A stretch of DNA of 64,000 nucleotides from Hutsoniella sourekii ATCC 700629. Lineage in GTDB: Bacteria; Bacillota; Bacilli; Lactobacillales; Aerococcaceae. This document shows, piece by piece, positions 38,451 through 47,380 of the stretch (its first letter is position 1; each line of letters opens with the position of its first letter). A model generated the notes under the pieces. It was not told the origin of the DNA. It ran no database searches and worked only from the letters and a program-made list of their open reading frames with translations. The position numbers and the translations under genes were made by a program. The stretch is taken from the NCBI RefSeq assembly GCF_000518205.1, contig NZ_JADD01000005.1, positions 46,292 to 110,291 of the forward strand, written 5' to 3'.

Positions 38451-40562
38451 ATGTTACACCCAAATACCAATCAACTTATTTGGCGATTCAAGGACCAGCA
38501 CTATAGCTATACGGGTGAGCTAGGCCCGGTGTTACATAGTAATGGGACTGCCTTTTTAAGACTATGGGCGCCGAGCGCTGAGTCCGTTGATGTTATATTA
38601 TATGATAAGGATGACTCACAGACAGCACTGGGTCAGATACCAATGAACTACAGCGAAAAGGGTACTTGGCATGTGGATTTAAATGCCGATAATGCCTTCG
38701 GTATTGAAAATTTAGATGGTTATTATTACCATTACGAGATTCAAAGAGGAGACGAAAAGGTCTTGGCCTTGGATCCATATGCTAAGTCCATGGCTGCTTG
38801 GAATAGTCACGATAAATCACAAAAAATTGGTAAGGCTGCTATTGTTGATCCTGGAGCTAACGGTACGGTATCAGATTTTGCCAATATTCCTGGCTACACT
38901 GACCGTCAGGATGCGGTTATTTATGAACTCCACGTGCGAGATTTTACTGTGGATCCCCAGATAGCTGACGAGCTCACCCAGCCTTTTGGGACCTTTGAAG
39001 CGATGATTGAGCGCTTAGATTACATTCAAGAATTAGGAGTTACTCATATTCAGCTCTTGCCCGTACTCAACTATTACCATGCCAATGAATTGGCTAAGAA
39101 TGAGCGTTGGCTAGACTATCAATCCTCCTGGACGAATTACAATTGGGGCTATGATCCGCATCACTATTTTGCCCTCACTGGTATGTATTCCAAGGATCCC
39201 GAAGATGCAGGTTCGCGTATTCGCGAATTCAAAGCCCTCGTTGAAGCCATTCATGAGCGGGGAATGGGCGTTATCCTAGATGTCGTCTATAATCATACTG
39301 CTCAAACTCATATTCTTGAAGATTTAGAGCCTAATTATTATCATTTCATGAATATTGATGGCTCTTCCAGAGAGAATTTTGGTGGCGGTAGATTGGGGAC
39401 TACTCATTATATGACCCGCCGCTTGATGATTGATTCTTTGGTTTATTTGTTAGATGAATACAAGGTGGATGGTTTCCGCTTTGATATGATGGGGGATTTG
39501 GATGCTGAATCAATCCAAATGGCTTATGATGAATTGGCAGGTATCAACCCTAAGGTCTTGTTATTGGGGGAAGGTTGGTCAACTTATTGTGGGGATGAAC
39601 TAGATCCAAAAGTTAGACCCGCCGACCAGTTTTGGATGCAGTATACTGAAGATGTAGGGGTCTTTAGTGATGACATTCGCAATTATCTCAAGTCTGGATT
39701 TGGCGATGAGGGCAGTCCACGCTTTTTAACTGGAGGACCTCAACATATTGCTTCAATCTTCAAAAACTTAAAGGCCCAACCGACCAACTTTATTGCCGAT
39801 CAGCCCAAGGATGTGGTTCAATATATCGAAGCCCATGATAACCTGACACTTCATGATATTATTGCCCTTTCGATTGGTAAGGATCCTAAGTTTTATACAC
39901 CTGAAATCCACCAACGCATTCGTTTGGGCGCTCTCTTACTGCTTACAGCTCAGGGGACAGCCTTTATCCATTCGGGTCAGGAATATGGTCGAACTAAGCA
40001 GTTCCGTCATCCAAATTTCCGTCAACCGGCTGCAGATCCTAGTCAAGCCCCCGATTCGTCAACTCTGATGCTGACTGTTAACCAGGAGCCTTTTGATTAT
40101 CCTTACTTTATTCATGATTCTTATAATTCTTCTGATGCGATCAACCGCTTTGAATGGGAGAAGGTCAGAAATAAAGAGCAATATCCTGAAGAAACCCAAA
40201 CAGTAGCTTATACAAAAGGACTAATTCAATTGCGCCGCTCCAGTGACGCTTTTCGCCGAGAAACGGTAGGGGAAGTTGAGGAGAGTATGATACTCTTAGA
40301 TGTCCCGGAAATCGGTGAATTCGACTTGGCCATTATCTATTCCTTAGAAGCTAGCAATGGTGATCGTTTCCTTGTTGTCTACAATGGATCAGATACAGAG
40401 CGAAGCTTCACCCTCCCTTATTCATTGGACGATTGGCAAGTCATTGTCGATGGACAAAAAGCAGGAGTCGAACCGATTCAAAAACCCAAGAATTTCCAAT
40501 TAGCTGATCATCAAATCAAGGTGGATAGCTTAACAGGACTAGTATTTAAGATGGAAGCCTAA
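38451..40562 (+). CDS. pulA: Type I pullulanase
   Basis: Debranching GH13 enzyme that cuts alpha-1,6 links in pullulan/glycogen-type dextrins. 703 residues. CBM48 at about 12-110, then the GH13 barrel: DVVYNHTA (region I), GFRFDMMGDLD (nucleophile Asp, region II), LLGEGW (acid Glu, region III), YIEAHDN (region IV), and the YNWGYDPHHYF motif of type I pullulanases. No signal peptide, so intracellular. AATGGAG precedes the ATG. Products would feed MalQ. Confidence -1.
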   Translation: MLHPNTNQLIWRFKDQHYSYTGELGPVLHSNGTAFLRLWAPSAESVDVILYDKDDSQTALGQIPMNYSEKGTWHVDLNADNAFGIENLDGYYYHYEIQRGDEKVLALDPYAKSMAAWNSHDKSQKIGKAAIVDPGANGTVSDFANIPGYTDRQDAVIYELHVRDFTVDPQIADELTQPFGTFEAMIERLDYIQELGVTHIQLLPVLNYYHANELAKNERWLDYQSSWTNYNWGYDPHHYFALTGMYSKDPEDAGSRIREFKALVEAIHERGMGVILDVVYNHTAQTHILEDLEPNYYHFMNIDGSSRENFGGGRLGTTHYMTRRLMIDSLVYLLDEYKVDGFRFDMMGDLDAESIQMAYDELAGINPKVLLLGEGWSTYCGDELDPKVRPADQFWMQYTEDVGVFSDDIRNYLKSGFGDEGSPRFLTGGPQHIASIFKNLKAQPTNFIADQPKDVVQYIEAHDNLTLHDIIALSIGKDPKFYTPEIHQRIRLGALLLLTAQGTAFIHSGQEYGRTKQFRHPNFRQPAADPSQAPDSSTLMLTVNQEPFDYPYFIHDSYNSSDAINRFEWEKVRNKEQYPEETQTVAYTKGLIQLRRSSDAFRRETVGEVEESMILLDVPEIGEFDLAIIYSLEASNGDRFLVVYNGSDTERSFTLPYSLDDWQVIVDGQKAGVEPIQKPKNFQLADHQIKVDSLTGLVFKMEA

Positions 40563-40580
40563 CTTTTCCTAATAAAAAGT

Positions 40581-40612
40581 AAAAGCGAGCCAATTGTATG
40601 GCTCGCTTTTTA
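40581..40612. terminator. Bidirectional terminator between pulA and serA
   Basis: AAAAGCGAGCC AATTGTAT GGCTCGCTTTTT. Confidence -1.
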
Positions 40613-40623
40613 TTTGTATTTAA

Positions 40624-41805
40624 TTAGTCTTGGGGTCTTAAGAGGCGTAAGCGTACGACTCCTTCAACTTGTTCGAGAATCTCTAAGGTCTCGCGGTCAA
40701 TATCACTATCGATATCAATCATCGTATAGGCCCAGTCGCCGCGGTGGTTATTAGCAAGGGTTGCGATGTTGATGTCTCGGTCTCTCAAGAAGTCAACCAA
40801 CTGTCCTAGCATATTAGGAATATTGCGGTGGTTAACGGTAATTCGAGCCTTGGCTTTTAGTTTACCTAAGTGAACATCTGGATAATTGACGGAGTTGGTG
40901 ATATTACCATTTTCTAGGTAGTCTTCGAGTTGGTTGGCGACCATCTTAGCAGCGTTGATCTGACTTTCAGGTGTAGAAGCACCAAGATGCGGAATATTAA
41001 TAGTATTTGGCATATTTAAGGTGGCTTCTTCAGGGAAGTCAACAACGTAGGTAGCGACCCGACCATCTTCAATGGCTGTTTTTAGTGCTTGTAGATCCAC
41101 CAAGCCATCACGGGCCATATTGATTAATTTAAGTCCTGGTTTAGCATGCATGAGTAGATTCTCATTGACAAAATGATGGTTTTCTTCGGTATAAGGAATG
41201 TTTAAAGAGATAAAGTCACATTCTCTAAAGAGAGTCTCTACATCATCAGAGTAAATAACCTGACTGTTAACCCCCCAAGCACTTCTCAAGGTAACATAAG
41301 GATCATATCCATAGACAGTCATACCGAAATCCACACACATGTTGGCAATTCGTCCCCCTACAGAGCCTAAGCCAACGACACCAATTTTTTTGTTTTGTAG
41401 TTCGTGGCCGACAAACTGTTTCTTGCCTTGTTCGACCTTCTCAGTGATCTGATCTTGTCCTCGTAGCGATTCTGTCCATTGGAGAGCTTGAAAGACGTTA
41501 CGTGAAGCCATAACAAGAGCCATCAAGACGAGTTCCTTAACGCCATTGGCATTAGCTCCAGGTGCGTTACAGACAACAATTCCTTGTTCACTACAGCGGT
41601 CAATCGGAATATTGTTAGTTCCAGCTCCAGCACGTCCAATATACTTCACATTTTTGTCAAATGTTGCATCATGTAGCTTAGCGCTTCGAACTAGAATAGC
41701 ATCCGGTTGGTCAAAGTTTTGTCCCATATTAAAATGTTTAGGGAGGTCTTTGAGGGCTTTAGGGTCAATATTATTTAAAATTTGAATGTTTCTTTGTTTA
41801 GTCAC
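40624..41805 (-). CDS. serA: D-3-phosphoglycerate dehydrogenase
   Basis: First step of serine synthesis. 393 residues. NAD-binding motif GVVGLGSVGGRIA, catalytic PHLGAST region, and a C-terminal ACT domain (about 320-393) that in other organisms gives serine feedback. Follows serC by 12 bases, one operon under the serine T-box. serB is not nearby. Confidence -1.
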   Translation of the reverse strand: MTKQRNIQILNNIDPKALKDLPKHFNMGQNFDQPDAILVRSAKLHDATFDKNVKYIGRAGAGTNNIPIDRCSEQGIVVCNAPGANANGVKELVLMALVMASRNVFQALQWTESLRGQDQITEKVEQGKKQFVGHELQNKKIGVVGLGSVGGRIANMCVDFGMTVYGYDPYVTLRSAWGVNSQVIYSDDVETLFRECDFISLNIPYTEENHHFVNENLLMHAKPGLKLINMARDGLVDLQALKTAIEDGRVATYVVDFPEEATLNMPNTINIPHLGASTPESQINAAKMVANQLEDYLENGNITNSVNYPDVHLGKLKAKARITVNHRNIPNMLGQLVDFLRDRDINIATLANNHRGDWAYTMIDIDSDIDRETLEILEQVEGVVRLRLLRPQD

Positions 41806-41817
41806 AGTTATACTCCT

Positions 41818-42909
41818 CTATTTATTGTCTTTAGCGAATTGGGCCATATAATCAATCAGAGTATCGATCCCTTCGATTGGCATGGCGTTGTAGATACTGG
41901 CGCGGATACCGCCGACACTGCGGTGGCCTTTAAGATTCTCAAGGCCTCGTTTCTTAGCTCCTTCAATGAATTTAGCATCTAGTTCAGGACTAGGCGTTAA
42001 GAAGGGAACGTTCATTAGGGATCGGTCTTCCGGTCGGGCCGTTCCCTTGTAGAAGGGACTCTCGTCAATATATTGGTAAAGCTTCTGGGCTTTTTCTTTA
42101 TTGATCGCTTCCATAGCTGGGATTCCTCCCAGTTCTTCCAGCCATTCCAGTACTAATTTAAGCATATAAATATTATAGGTTGGTGGTGTGTTGTATAAGG
42201 AATTACTATCAACGTGAGTTTTGTATTGTAACATGATCGGTGTTTTGTCCTGAGCCGGTCCGATTAGATCCTTACGGATAATGGCCACAGTTAGACCAGC
42301 AGGGGCCATATTTTTTTGAGTTCCAGCATAGATTAGACCAAATTTATTTACATCATATTCTTCAGATAGAATATTAGACGACATATCAGCTACCAAAGGA
42401 ACGCCATCTACTTGTGGGACTTGATCCGGTTTAATACGAGTTCCATAGATCGTATTGTTGGTACAAATATGGATATAGTCGGCCTCCTTTCGGTAGTCAG
42501 CGGCGGTTGTTTTAGGGATATAGGTGAAGTTTTGGTCTTTACTACTAGCTACAATTCTAACGTCACCATATTCCTTAGCCTGCTGATAGGCCTTATTAGC
42601 CCATGAACCGGTGATGAGATAATCTGCCTTATGGTTTTTAGTCATTAAGTTTAATGGGACCATCGCAAATTGGGTAGAAGCCCCTCCTGTTAAGAAGAGT
42701 ACTTCATAGTTATCAGGAATATTCATTAATTTGCGTAGGAGTGCGATCGCTTCTTGATGGATCTCATCATAGGCAGCCGACCGGTGACTCATCTCCATTA
42801 CTGATAGTCCTTGATCTTGGTAGTTTACAAGTTCATTTGCAGCCTTTTCTAAGACACTCACTGGCAAGACAGATGGTCCAGCTGAAAAGTTATAAATTCG
42901 ATTCATCAT
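41818..42909 (-). CDS. serC: Phosphoserine aminotransferase
   Basis: PLP enzyme, second step of serine synthesis. 363 residues. IYNFSAGPSVLPVSVLE at the start is typical; the PLP Lys is in YAGTQKNMAPAG. Two adjacent ATG codons (42909, 42906); the first has GGAGG at five bases. Leading gene of serCA. Confidence -1.
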   Translation of the reverse strand: MMNRIYNFSAGPSVLPVSVLEKAANELVNYQDQGLSVMEMSHRSAAYDEIHQEAIALLRKLMNIPDNYEVLFLTGGASTQFAMVPLNLMTKNHKADYLITGSWANKAYQQAKEYGDVRIVASSKDQNFTYIPKTTAADYRKEADYIHICTNNTIYGTRIKPDQVPQVDGVPLVADMSSNILSEEYDVNKFGLIYAGTQKNMAPAGLTVAIIRKDLIGPAQDKTPIMLQYKTHVDSNSLYNTPPTYNIYMLKLVLEWLEELGGIPAMEAINKEKAQKLYQYIDESPFYKGTARPEDRSLMNVPFLTPSPELDAKFIEGAKKRGLENLKGHRSVGGIRASIYNAMPIEGIDTLIDYMAQFAKDNK

Positions 42910-42935
42910 TCATTCCTCCAATAATCTTTACTTAA

Positions 42936-42972
42936 GACAAAAACACCCAGTTACTAAAGTAACTGGGCGTTT
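42936..42972 (-). terminator. serC T-box terminator
   Basis: CGCCCAGTTAC TTTA GTAACTGGGTG followed by TTTTTG on the minus strand. Confidence -1.
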
Positions 42973-43148
42973 AAACGCGGTTCCACCAATTTTCGTTGAC
43001 AAGTCAACCTCATCTTGCATAACGGGCAGGTCCGGACTAGCATTTCCTCTAGTCGATTAGAAAAGTAGAACGTCAGGTCTTCCAATATGCTGTTGCAGCA
43101 AACCAGCACTCTCTGAGATCGTAAATTCCAGACGCATGTCTTTTCTTA
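42936..43148 (-). promoter_or_regulatory. T-box leader of serCA, specifier UCU (Ser)
   Basis: On the minus strand the base helix pairs AGAAAAG (43146-43140) with CUUUUCU (43065-43059). UCU lies at 43069-43067, followed by the purine A and the base helix, so tRNA-Ser is read. AGAGAG is at 43114-43109, 25 bases after the base helix. The T-box motif TGGTGGAACCGCGT is at 42988-42975 and the terminator at 42972-42936. The specifier agrees with the pathway of the operon. Confidence -1.
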
Positions 43149-43286
43149 GATAAAATCTCATTAATCTTATCTCTTTCTTATCGTATCTTAAGTTAAATCA
43201 ATTTAAGCACAGTTTATTACAAATTGCAAGTTAAAATGTGAAAAATATATTTGAGTACTTAAAATATAAAGTGAATCTTAATCCAA

Positions 43287-43315
43287 TTGATAAAAATACC
43301 AGTGAATCGTATAAT
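43287..43315 (+). promoter_or_regulatory. Promoter of the BMP-family gene
   Basis: TTGATA (43287-43292), 17-base spacer, TATAAT (43310-43315). It makes a start upstream of 43344 impossible for the following gene. Confidence -1.
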
Positions 43316-43343
43316 GGGTAGAATAAGTAGAGGAGGAATGGAA

Positions 43344-44381
43344 ATGAAAAAACTTTCATCAACTTTATTGGCTCTTAGCCTGAGTTTTACGGCCCTACCC
43401 TTAACAAGTTTTGCTCAAGAAGCAAATCAAGCAGAAGATTTCAAGGCAGTGATTGTGACTGATGTAGGTGGAATTGATGATAAGTCTTTCAATCAAGGTG
43501 CTTGGGAGGGCTTAGTCTCTTGGGGACAAGAGCATAATAAAGAAGAAGGAGAGGGCTATAATTATTTACATTCCCAATCAGACTCAGATTATGTGACTAA
43601 TTTAACAACAGCTGCTCAATCCGATTTTGACATTGTGTTTGCCATTGGTTACAAGCTGCAACCTTCGCTGGAACAAGTGGCTAAGCAATTTCCTGACCAG
43701 AACTTTGCGATTGTCGATGGTTTAATCGAAGCTGAGAATGTGGCTTCTTTGAATTTTAATGATGAGGAAGCTGCTTTTCTAGCTGGAGTAGCTGCTGCTA
43801 ATTCCACTGACAAAGATAAAATTGGCTTTATTGGTGGTGTTGAAGGAGTGGTGATTGATAAGTTTGAAGCAGGATTTGTGGCGGGAGTCCAAGCAGTAGC
43901 GCCAGATAAGGAAGTGGTCGTTGAGTATGCAGGGTCTTTCGTAGATCCAACAAAAGGACGCACACTAGCCTCGACCATGTACGCTCAAGGAATTGACTTA
44001 ATTTTCCATGCTTCAGGACCCACTGGAAATGGTGTCTTCGCTGAGGCCAAGGATTTAATCACTGCTGATCCCAGTCGTCAGTTATGGGTGATTGGGGTAG
44101 ACCGAGATCAAACGGATGAGGGAGCCTTCAAGGTAAATGGTGAGGATCGCAATGTGACCTTAACCTCTACTCTCAAGAATACGGGAAATGTGGTTAGAAA
44201 CTTTGCCAATCAGATGATGACTGAAGGATTCCAATCTGGAAATATCCAATCTAATTTAGCTAATGATGGTGTTGGATTGGCTAATGGCCAACTAGACCAA
44301 GAGACCTTGAAATTAGTGGCAGAATTTAAAGATAAGATTATCTCAGGTGAAATAACCGTCCCAGATAAACCTGGACAATAA
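43344..44381 (+). CDS. BMP/Med family nucleoside-type substrate-binding protein without lipobox
   Basis: 345 residues from ATG at 43344 (AGGAGG at 43331-43336). The signal peptide ends LPLTSFAQEAN, a signal-peptidase I site, while most relatives (PnrA, BmpA) are lipoproteins with a cysteine there. VTDVGGIDDKSFNQGAWEGL is the family signature, and VIGVDRDQ is also typical. Family members bind purine nucleosides for BmpA/NupNOP-type ABC importers. No permease or ATPase gene is next to it. Function in uptake is inferred. Confidence -1.
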   Translation: MKKLSSTLLALSLSFTALPLTSFAQEANQAEDFKAVIVTDVGGIDDKSFNQGAWEGLVSWGQEHNKEEGEGYNYLHSQSDSDYVTNLTTAAQSDFDIVFAIGYKLQPSLEQVAKQFPDQNFAIVDGLIEAENVASLNFNDEEAAFLAGVAAANSTDKDKIGFIGGVEGVVIDKFEAGFVAGVQAVAPDKEVVVEYAGSFVDPTKGRTLASTMYAQGIDLIFHASGPTGNGVFAEAKDLITADPSRQLWVIGVDRDQTDEGAFKVNGEDRNVTLTSTLKNTGNVVRNFANQMMTEGFQSGNIQSNLANDGVGLANGQLDQETLKLVAEFKDKIISGEITVPDKPGQ

Positions 44382-44455
44382 TGATGAGGGTCTCTAACTG
44401 CAAATTGAATGGATTAGTGCTATCATAAAGGTATAAATTATAAGGGGGAATAATA

Positions 44456-45010
44456 ATGACTAAAGTTGCTGTAATGTTGGCAGATGGTTTTGAAACGATT
44501 GAAGCGCTAGCACCAGTAGATATTCTAAGACGTGCTGAGATTCCTGTAGAGACAGTGGGTCTAGCCCCTTCAGTCAAAAGCGCCCAAGGAATTGTAGTCA
44601 AAGCCGACCTTGTAATAGACAAAGACTTTGATGGCAGTGGCTATGACGCTATTGTCATACCGGGAGGAATCCCAGGAGCGCCTAACTTGAAGGCCAACGA
44701 CCAAGTGGTTACTGCAGTTAAAAAAGCTTACCAAGAAGATCGCATTGTCGCAGCTAACTGTGCGGGACCAATTGTGTTAGCTGAAGCCGGTATTATGTCG
44801 GATGTTGATTTTACATGTGCCCCTAATTTTGAAGATCAGGTAGCTGATGGTAATCATCAAGCGGAAGCGACGGTTGTTGTGGATGGCAAGGTCTTGACTG
44901 GTCGAGGAGCTGCAGTATCCTTAGAATTTGGCTACCAATTGCTTGATATGCTGGGAGGAGACTCTCAGCCGATCAGAGAAGCGATGCAGTATCCTTATTT
45001 ATTTAAATAA
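44456..45010 (+). CDS. DJ-1/PfpI family protein
   Basis: 184 residues. MLADGFETIEALAPVDILRR at the start and a nucleophilic Cys in VAANCAGPIVLAEAG, in the DJ-1/YajL subgroup. The role proposed for relatives is a deglycase/chaperone or repair protein, which is disputed. GGGGGAA precedes the ATG. Lies alone and has a terminator after it. Confidence -1.
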   Translation: MTKVAVMLADGFETIEALAPVDILRRAEIPVETVGLAPSVKSAQGIVVKADLVIDKDFDGSGYDAIVIPGGIPGAPNLKANDQVVTAVKKAYQEDRIVAANCAGPIVLAEAGIMSDVDFTCAPNFEDQVADGNHQAEATVVVDGKVLTGRGAAVSLEFGYQLLDMLGGDSQPIREAMQYPYLFK

Positions 45011-45042
45011 TTTGACTCTTTATAAATAGAATAAGTGAGTCC

Positions 45043-45068
45043 AGAGCGCCTGAGGGCGCTCTTTTTTT
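45043..45068 (+). terminator. Terminator after DJ-1 gene
   Basis: AGAGCGCC TGA GGGCGCTCTTTTTTT. Confidence -1.
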
Positions 45069-45146
45069 CATTTAATTTTAATAAATACTATCTATAGCAA
45101 GAATATGGTACAATATCGATTATAGAGACAAAAAATGAGGTGTAGC

Positions 45147-45965
45147 ATGGTAAGATCATTTATGAAAGACTTTAAACGAATCGTCATCAAAGTGGGAACT
45201 AACTCCATTATGAACACTGAAGATGGGAAGATGGAAGTGAATTTCCGCCAATTAGACCGACTAGCTTTTGCTATTTCTACCTTGCAACAAGAAGGTAAGG
45301 AAGTGGTGCTCGTTTCTTCTGGGGCCGTAGGTGTGGGAGCAGCGAGTCTAGGAATGGATGCCTATCCGGATGAATTAGTTGAAAAGCAAGCCTTAGCTGC
45401 TATAGGTCAAGGCATCTTGATGGGGCACTATGGCCGTTTCTTTGACCATTATAATCAAGTGGTTGCCCAAGTTCTGTTGACTCGTGATGTGATCGATTTC
45501 CCGACCTCCTTAGAAAATGTTGAACGCTCCATGGAGTCTTTAATTAACAAAGGGGTGGTGCCGATTATCAACGAGAATGATACGGTAGCGGTTGAGGAGT
45601 TGGATCATTTAACCAAGTTTGGAGATAATGATACCTTATCAGCCATTGTTGCCAGTATTGTTAAGGCAGACGTTCTAGTGATTCTATCGGATGTGGAGGG
45701 CTTATATGACAAGAATCCCCATGAATATGAGGATGCCCAACTCTTATCCTATATTCCTGAAATTACTGATCAAGTTATTGCCATGGCTGGTGGTAAGGGA
45801 TCCGAATTTGCTATGGGGGGTATGGCAACCAAGTTAAGTGCGGCCAAGATCATGTTAGATCACGATGCAGCAATGGTTATAACCGATGCTAGCGAGCCTA
45901 CGGTATTATTTAGAATATTTGATGGAGACCAAGTAGGTACTTTATTTATGAAGGAGGATAATTAA
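45147..45965 (+). CDS. proB: Glutamate 5-kinase, PUA-less
   Basis: First step of proline synthesis. 272 residues from ATG at 45147 (GAGG at 45137-45140). The N-terminus (MKDFKRIVIKVGTNSI) and VSSGAVGVG, NENDTVAVEEL, KFGDNDTLSA and GMATKLSAAKIM are the kinase motifs. The PUA domain found in E. coli ProB is missing, as in other short Gram-positive forms. Followed directly by proA; proC is not in the window. Confidence -1.
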   Translation: MVRSFMKDFKRIVIKVGTNSIMNTEDGKMEVNFRQLDRLAFAISTLQQEGKEVVLVSSGAVGVGAASLGMDAYPDELVEKQALAAIGQGILMGHYGRFFDHYNQVVAQVLLTRDVIDFPTSLENVERSMESLINKGVVPIINENDTVAVEELDHLTKFGDNDTLSAIVASIVKADVLVILSDVEGLYDKNPHEYEDAQLLSYIPEITDQVIAMAGGKGSEFAMGGMATKLSAAKIMLDHDAAMVITDASEPTVLFRIFDGDQVGTLFMKEDN

Positions 45966-45966
45966 G

Positions 45967-47217
45967 ATGGATCAACGCTTAATTGACTGGGGAAGTAAGG
46001 CTAAACAAGCAGCTAATCAATTACGAAAGTTAGATCGGGCAAGTAAAGACCAGGCATTGGAGGCGATTGCCAGTCATTTAGAAGCCAATATTGACCGCAT
46101 ATTATCTGAAAACAAAAAAGATCTTCAAGCGGCGCGTGAGGCCGGTTTATCAGAGTTCTATATTGACCGTTTGATCCTCGATGAAGATCGGATTAAAGGC
46201 ATGGTTGGGAGCGTTCACCAGGTTGTGAACTTTCCTGATCCGGTAGCTAAGACCGATGCGGAATGGATCAATCAAAATGGTCTAAGAATCAGTAAGCGAC
46301 GGGTTCCTTTGGGAGTTATTGGAATTATTTATGAATCTCGGCCAAATGTAACGGTTGATGCGACTGCCTTAGCTCTTAAATCTGGTAATGCGGTTATTTT
46401 AAGAGGTGGAAAGGAAGCCTTGCATTCCAATCAGGTCCTAGTAGAAGTGATGAAGGAAGCTTTGGCTCAGACATCAGTCTCACCAGAAGCTGTTCAATTC
46501 ATTAATGATCCATCTAGAGAATTATCAGCTGAATTTATGCAACTGAATGATTATGTCGACACACTGATTCCTCGTGGTAGTGCAGGCTTGATTCAGGCGG
46601 TTCTTCGTCAAGCAACCATCCCAGTTATTGAAACTGGAACTGGTAATTGCCACCTCTATATTCATCAAGATGCAGATTTGGCCAAGGCCAAGGCAATCCT
46701 GTTGAACGGGAAGACGCAACGAAATTCAGTGTGTAATGCTCTGGAATCTTTAATTATTGATCAAGCGGTTGCTCAAGAAGCCTTACCTGAACTCGTGACA
46801 GCTTTGGCTTTAGAGGGGGTTGAAGTTAGAGGAGATGACTCAGCTCAAGCTATTGATGAACGCATCGTTCCAGCTTCAGAGGAAGATTATGCAACTGAGT
46901 TCTTAGATAAGGTTATTTCAGTGCAAGTTGCCCCATCTTATGATCAGGCGGTGGCCTTGATTCAAAAATATTCAACAGGACACTCAGATGCTATTGTGAC
47001 GGAATCTTATTCGGTGGCTCAAGACTTTATGAATGATATTGATTCTGCGTGTGTTTATGTGAATGCCTCTACTCGTTTCTCTGATGGAGAAGTTTTTGGT
47101 TTTGGAGGAGAGATTGGTATCTCTACACAAAAACTCCACGCCAGAGGACCAATGGGTATTGATGCTCTGACGTCTTATAAATATACTATTCAAGGTAATG
47201 GACAAGTTAGACAGTAG
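45967..47217 (+). CDS. proA: Gamma-glutamyl phosphate reductase
   Basis: Second step of proline synthesis, ALDH superfamily. 416 residues. Catalytic Cys lies in KTQRNSVCNALE; GVIGIIYESRPNVT is the cofactor/ALDH region. The ATG is two bases after the proB stop. ALDH active site and length are normal. Confidence -1.
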   Translation: MDQRLIDWGSKAKQAANQLRKLDRASKDQALEAIASHLEANIDRILSENKKDLQAAREAGLSEFYIDRLILDEDRIKGMVGSVHQVVNFPDPVAKTDAEWINQNGLRISKRRVPLGVIGIIYESRPNVTVDATALALKSGNAVILRGGKEALHSNQVLVEVMKEALAQTSVSPEAVQFINDPSRELSAEFMQLNDYVDTLIPRGSAGLIQAVLRQATIPVIETGTGNCHLYIHQDADLAKAKAILLNGKTQRNSVCNALESLIIDQAVAQEALPELVTALALEGVEVRGDDSAQAIDERIVPASEEDYATEFLDKVISVQVAPSYDQAVALIQKYSTGHSDAIVTESYSVAQDFMNDIDSACVYVNASTRFSDGEVFGFGGEIGISTQKLHARGPMGIDALTSYKYTIQGNGQVRQ

Positions 47218-47244
47218 CATCTAACAGAAAAAATATAGCTAACA

Positions 47245-47334
47245 AATATCCCCTCAGCTTTGAACTGACCCCCTAAAGTTGGACCAAGAAAAATCCAACT
47301 TTAGGGGTCAGTTCAGACTGGCTGAGGGGATATT
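47245..47334. repeat. Nested palindrome with IS3-like ends between proA and lysC
   Basis: Outer arms AATATCCCCTCAGC (47245-47258) and GCTGAGGGGATATT (47321-47334) pair perfectly. Inside are near-perfect arms of 23 and 22 bases (47261-47283 and 47294-47315) that begin TGAACTGACCCC and end GGGGTCAGTTCA, with a single extra C in the left arm and a 10-base A-rich loop. The inner ends resemble terminal repeats of IS3-family elements. The outer hairpin also serves as a bidirectional terminator for proA and lysC. A miniature remnant or MITE inserted in a terminator is one reading. Confidence -1.
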
Positions 47335-47380
47335 ATATTTTCTTAGTTAATCATCCCAGTTAATTTACCAACTTAATCGA

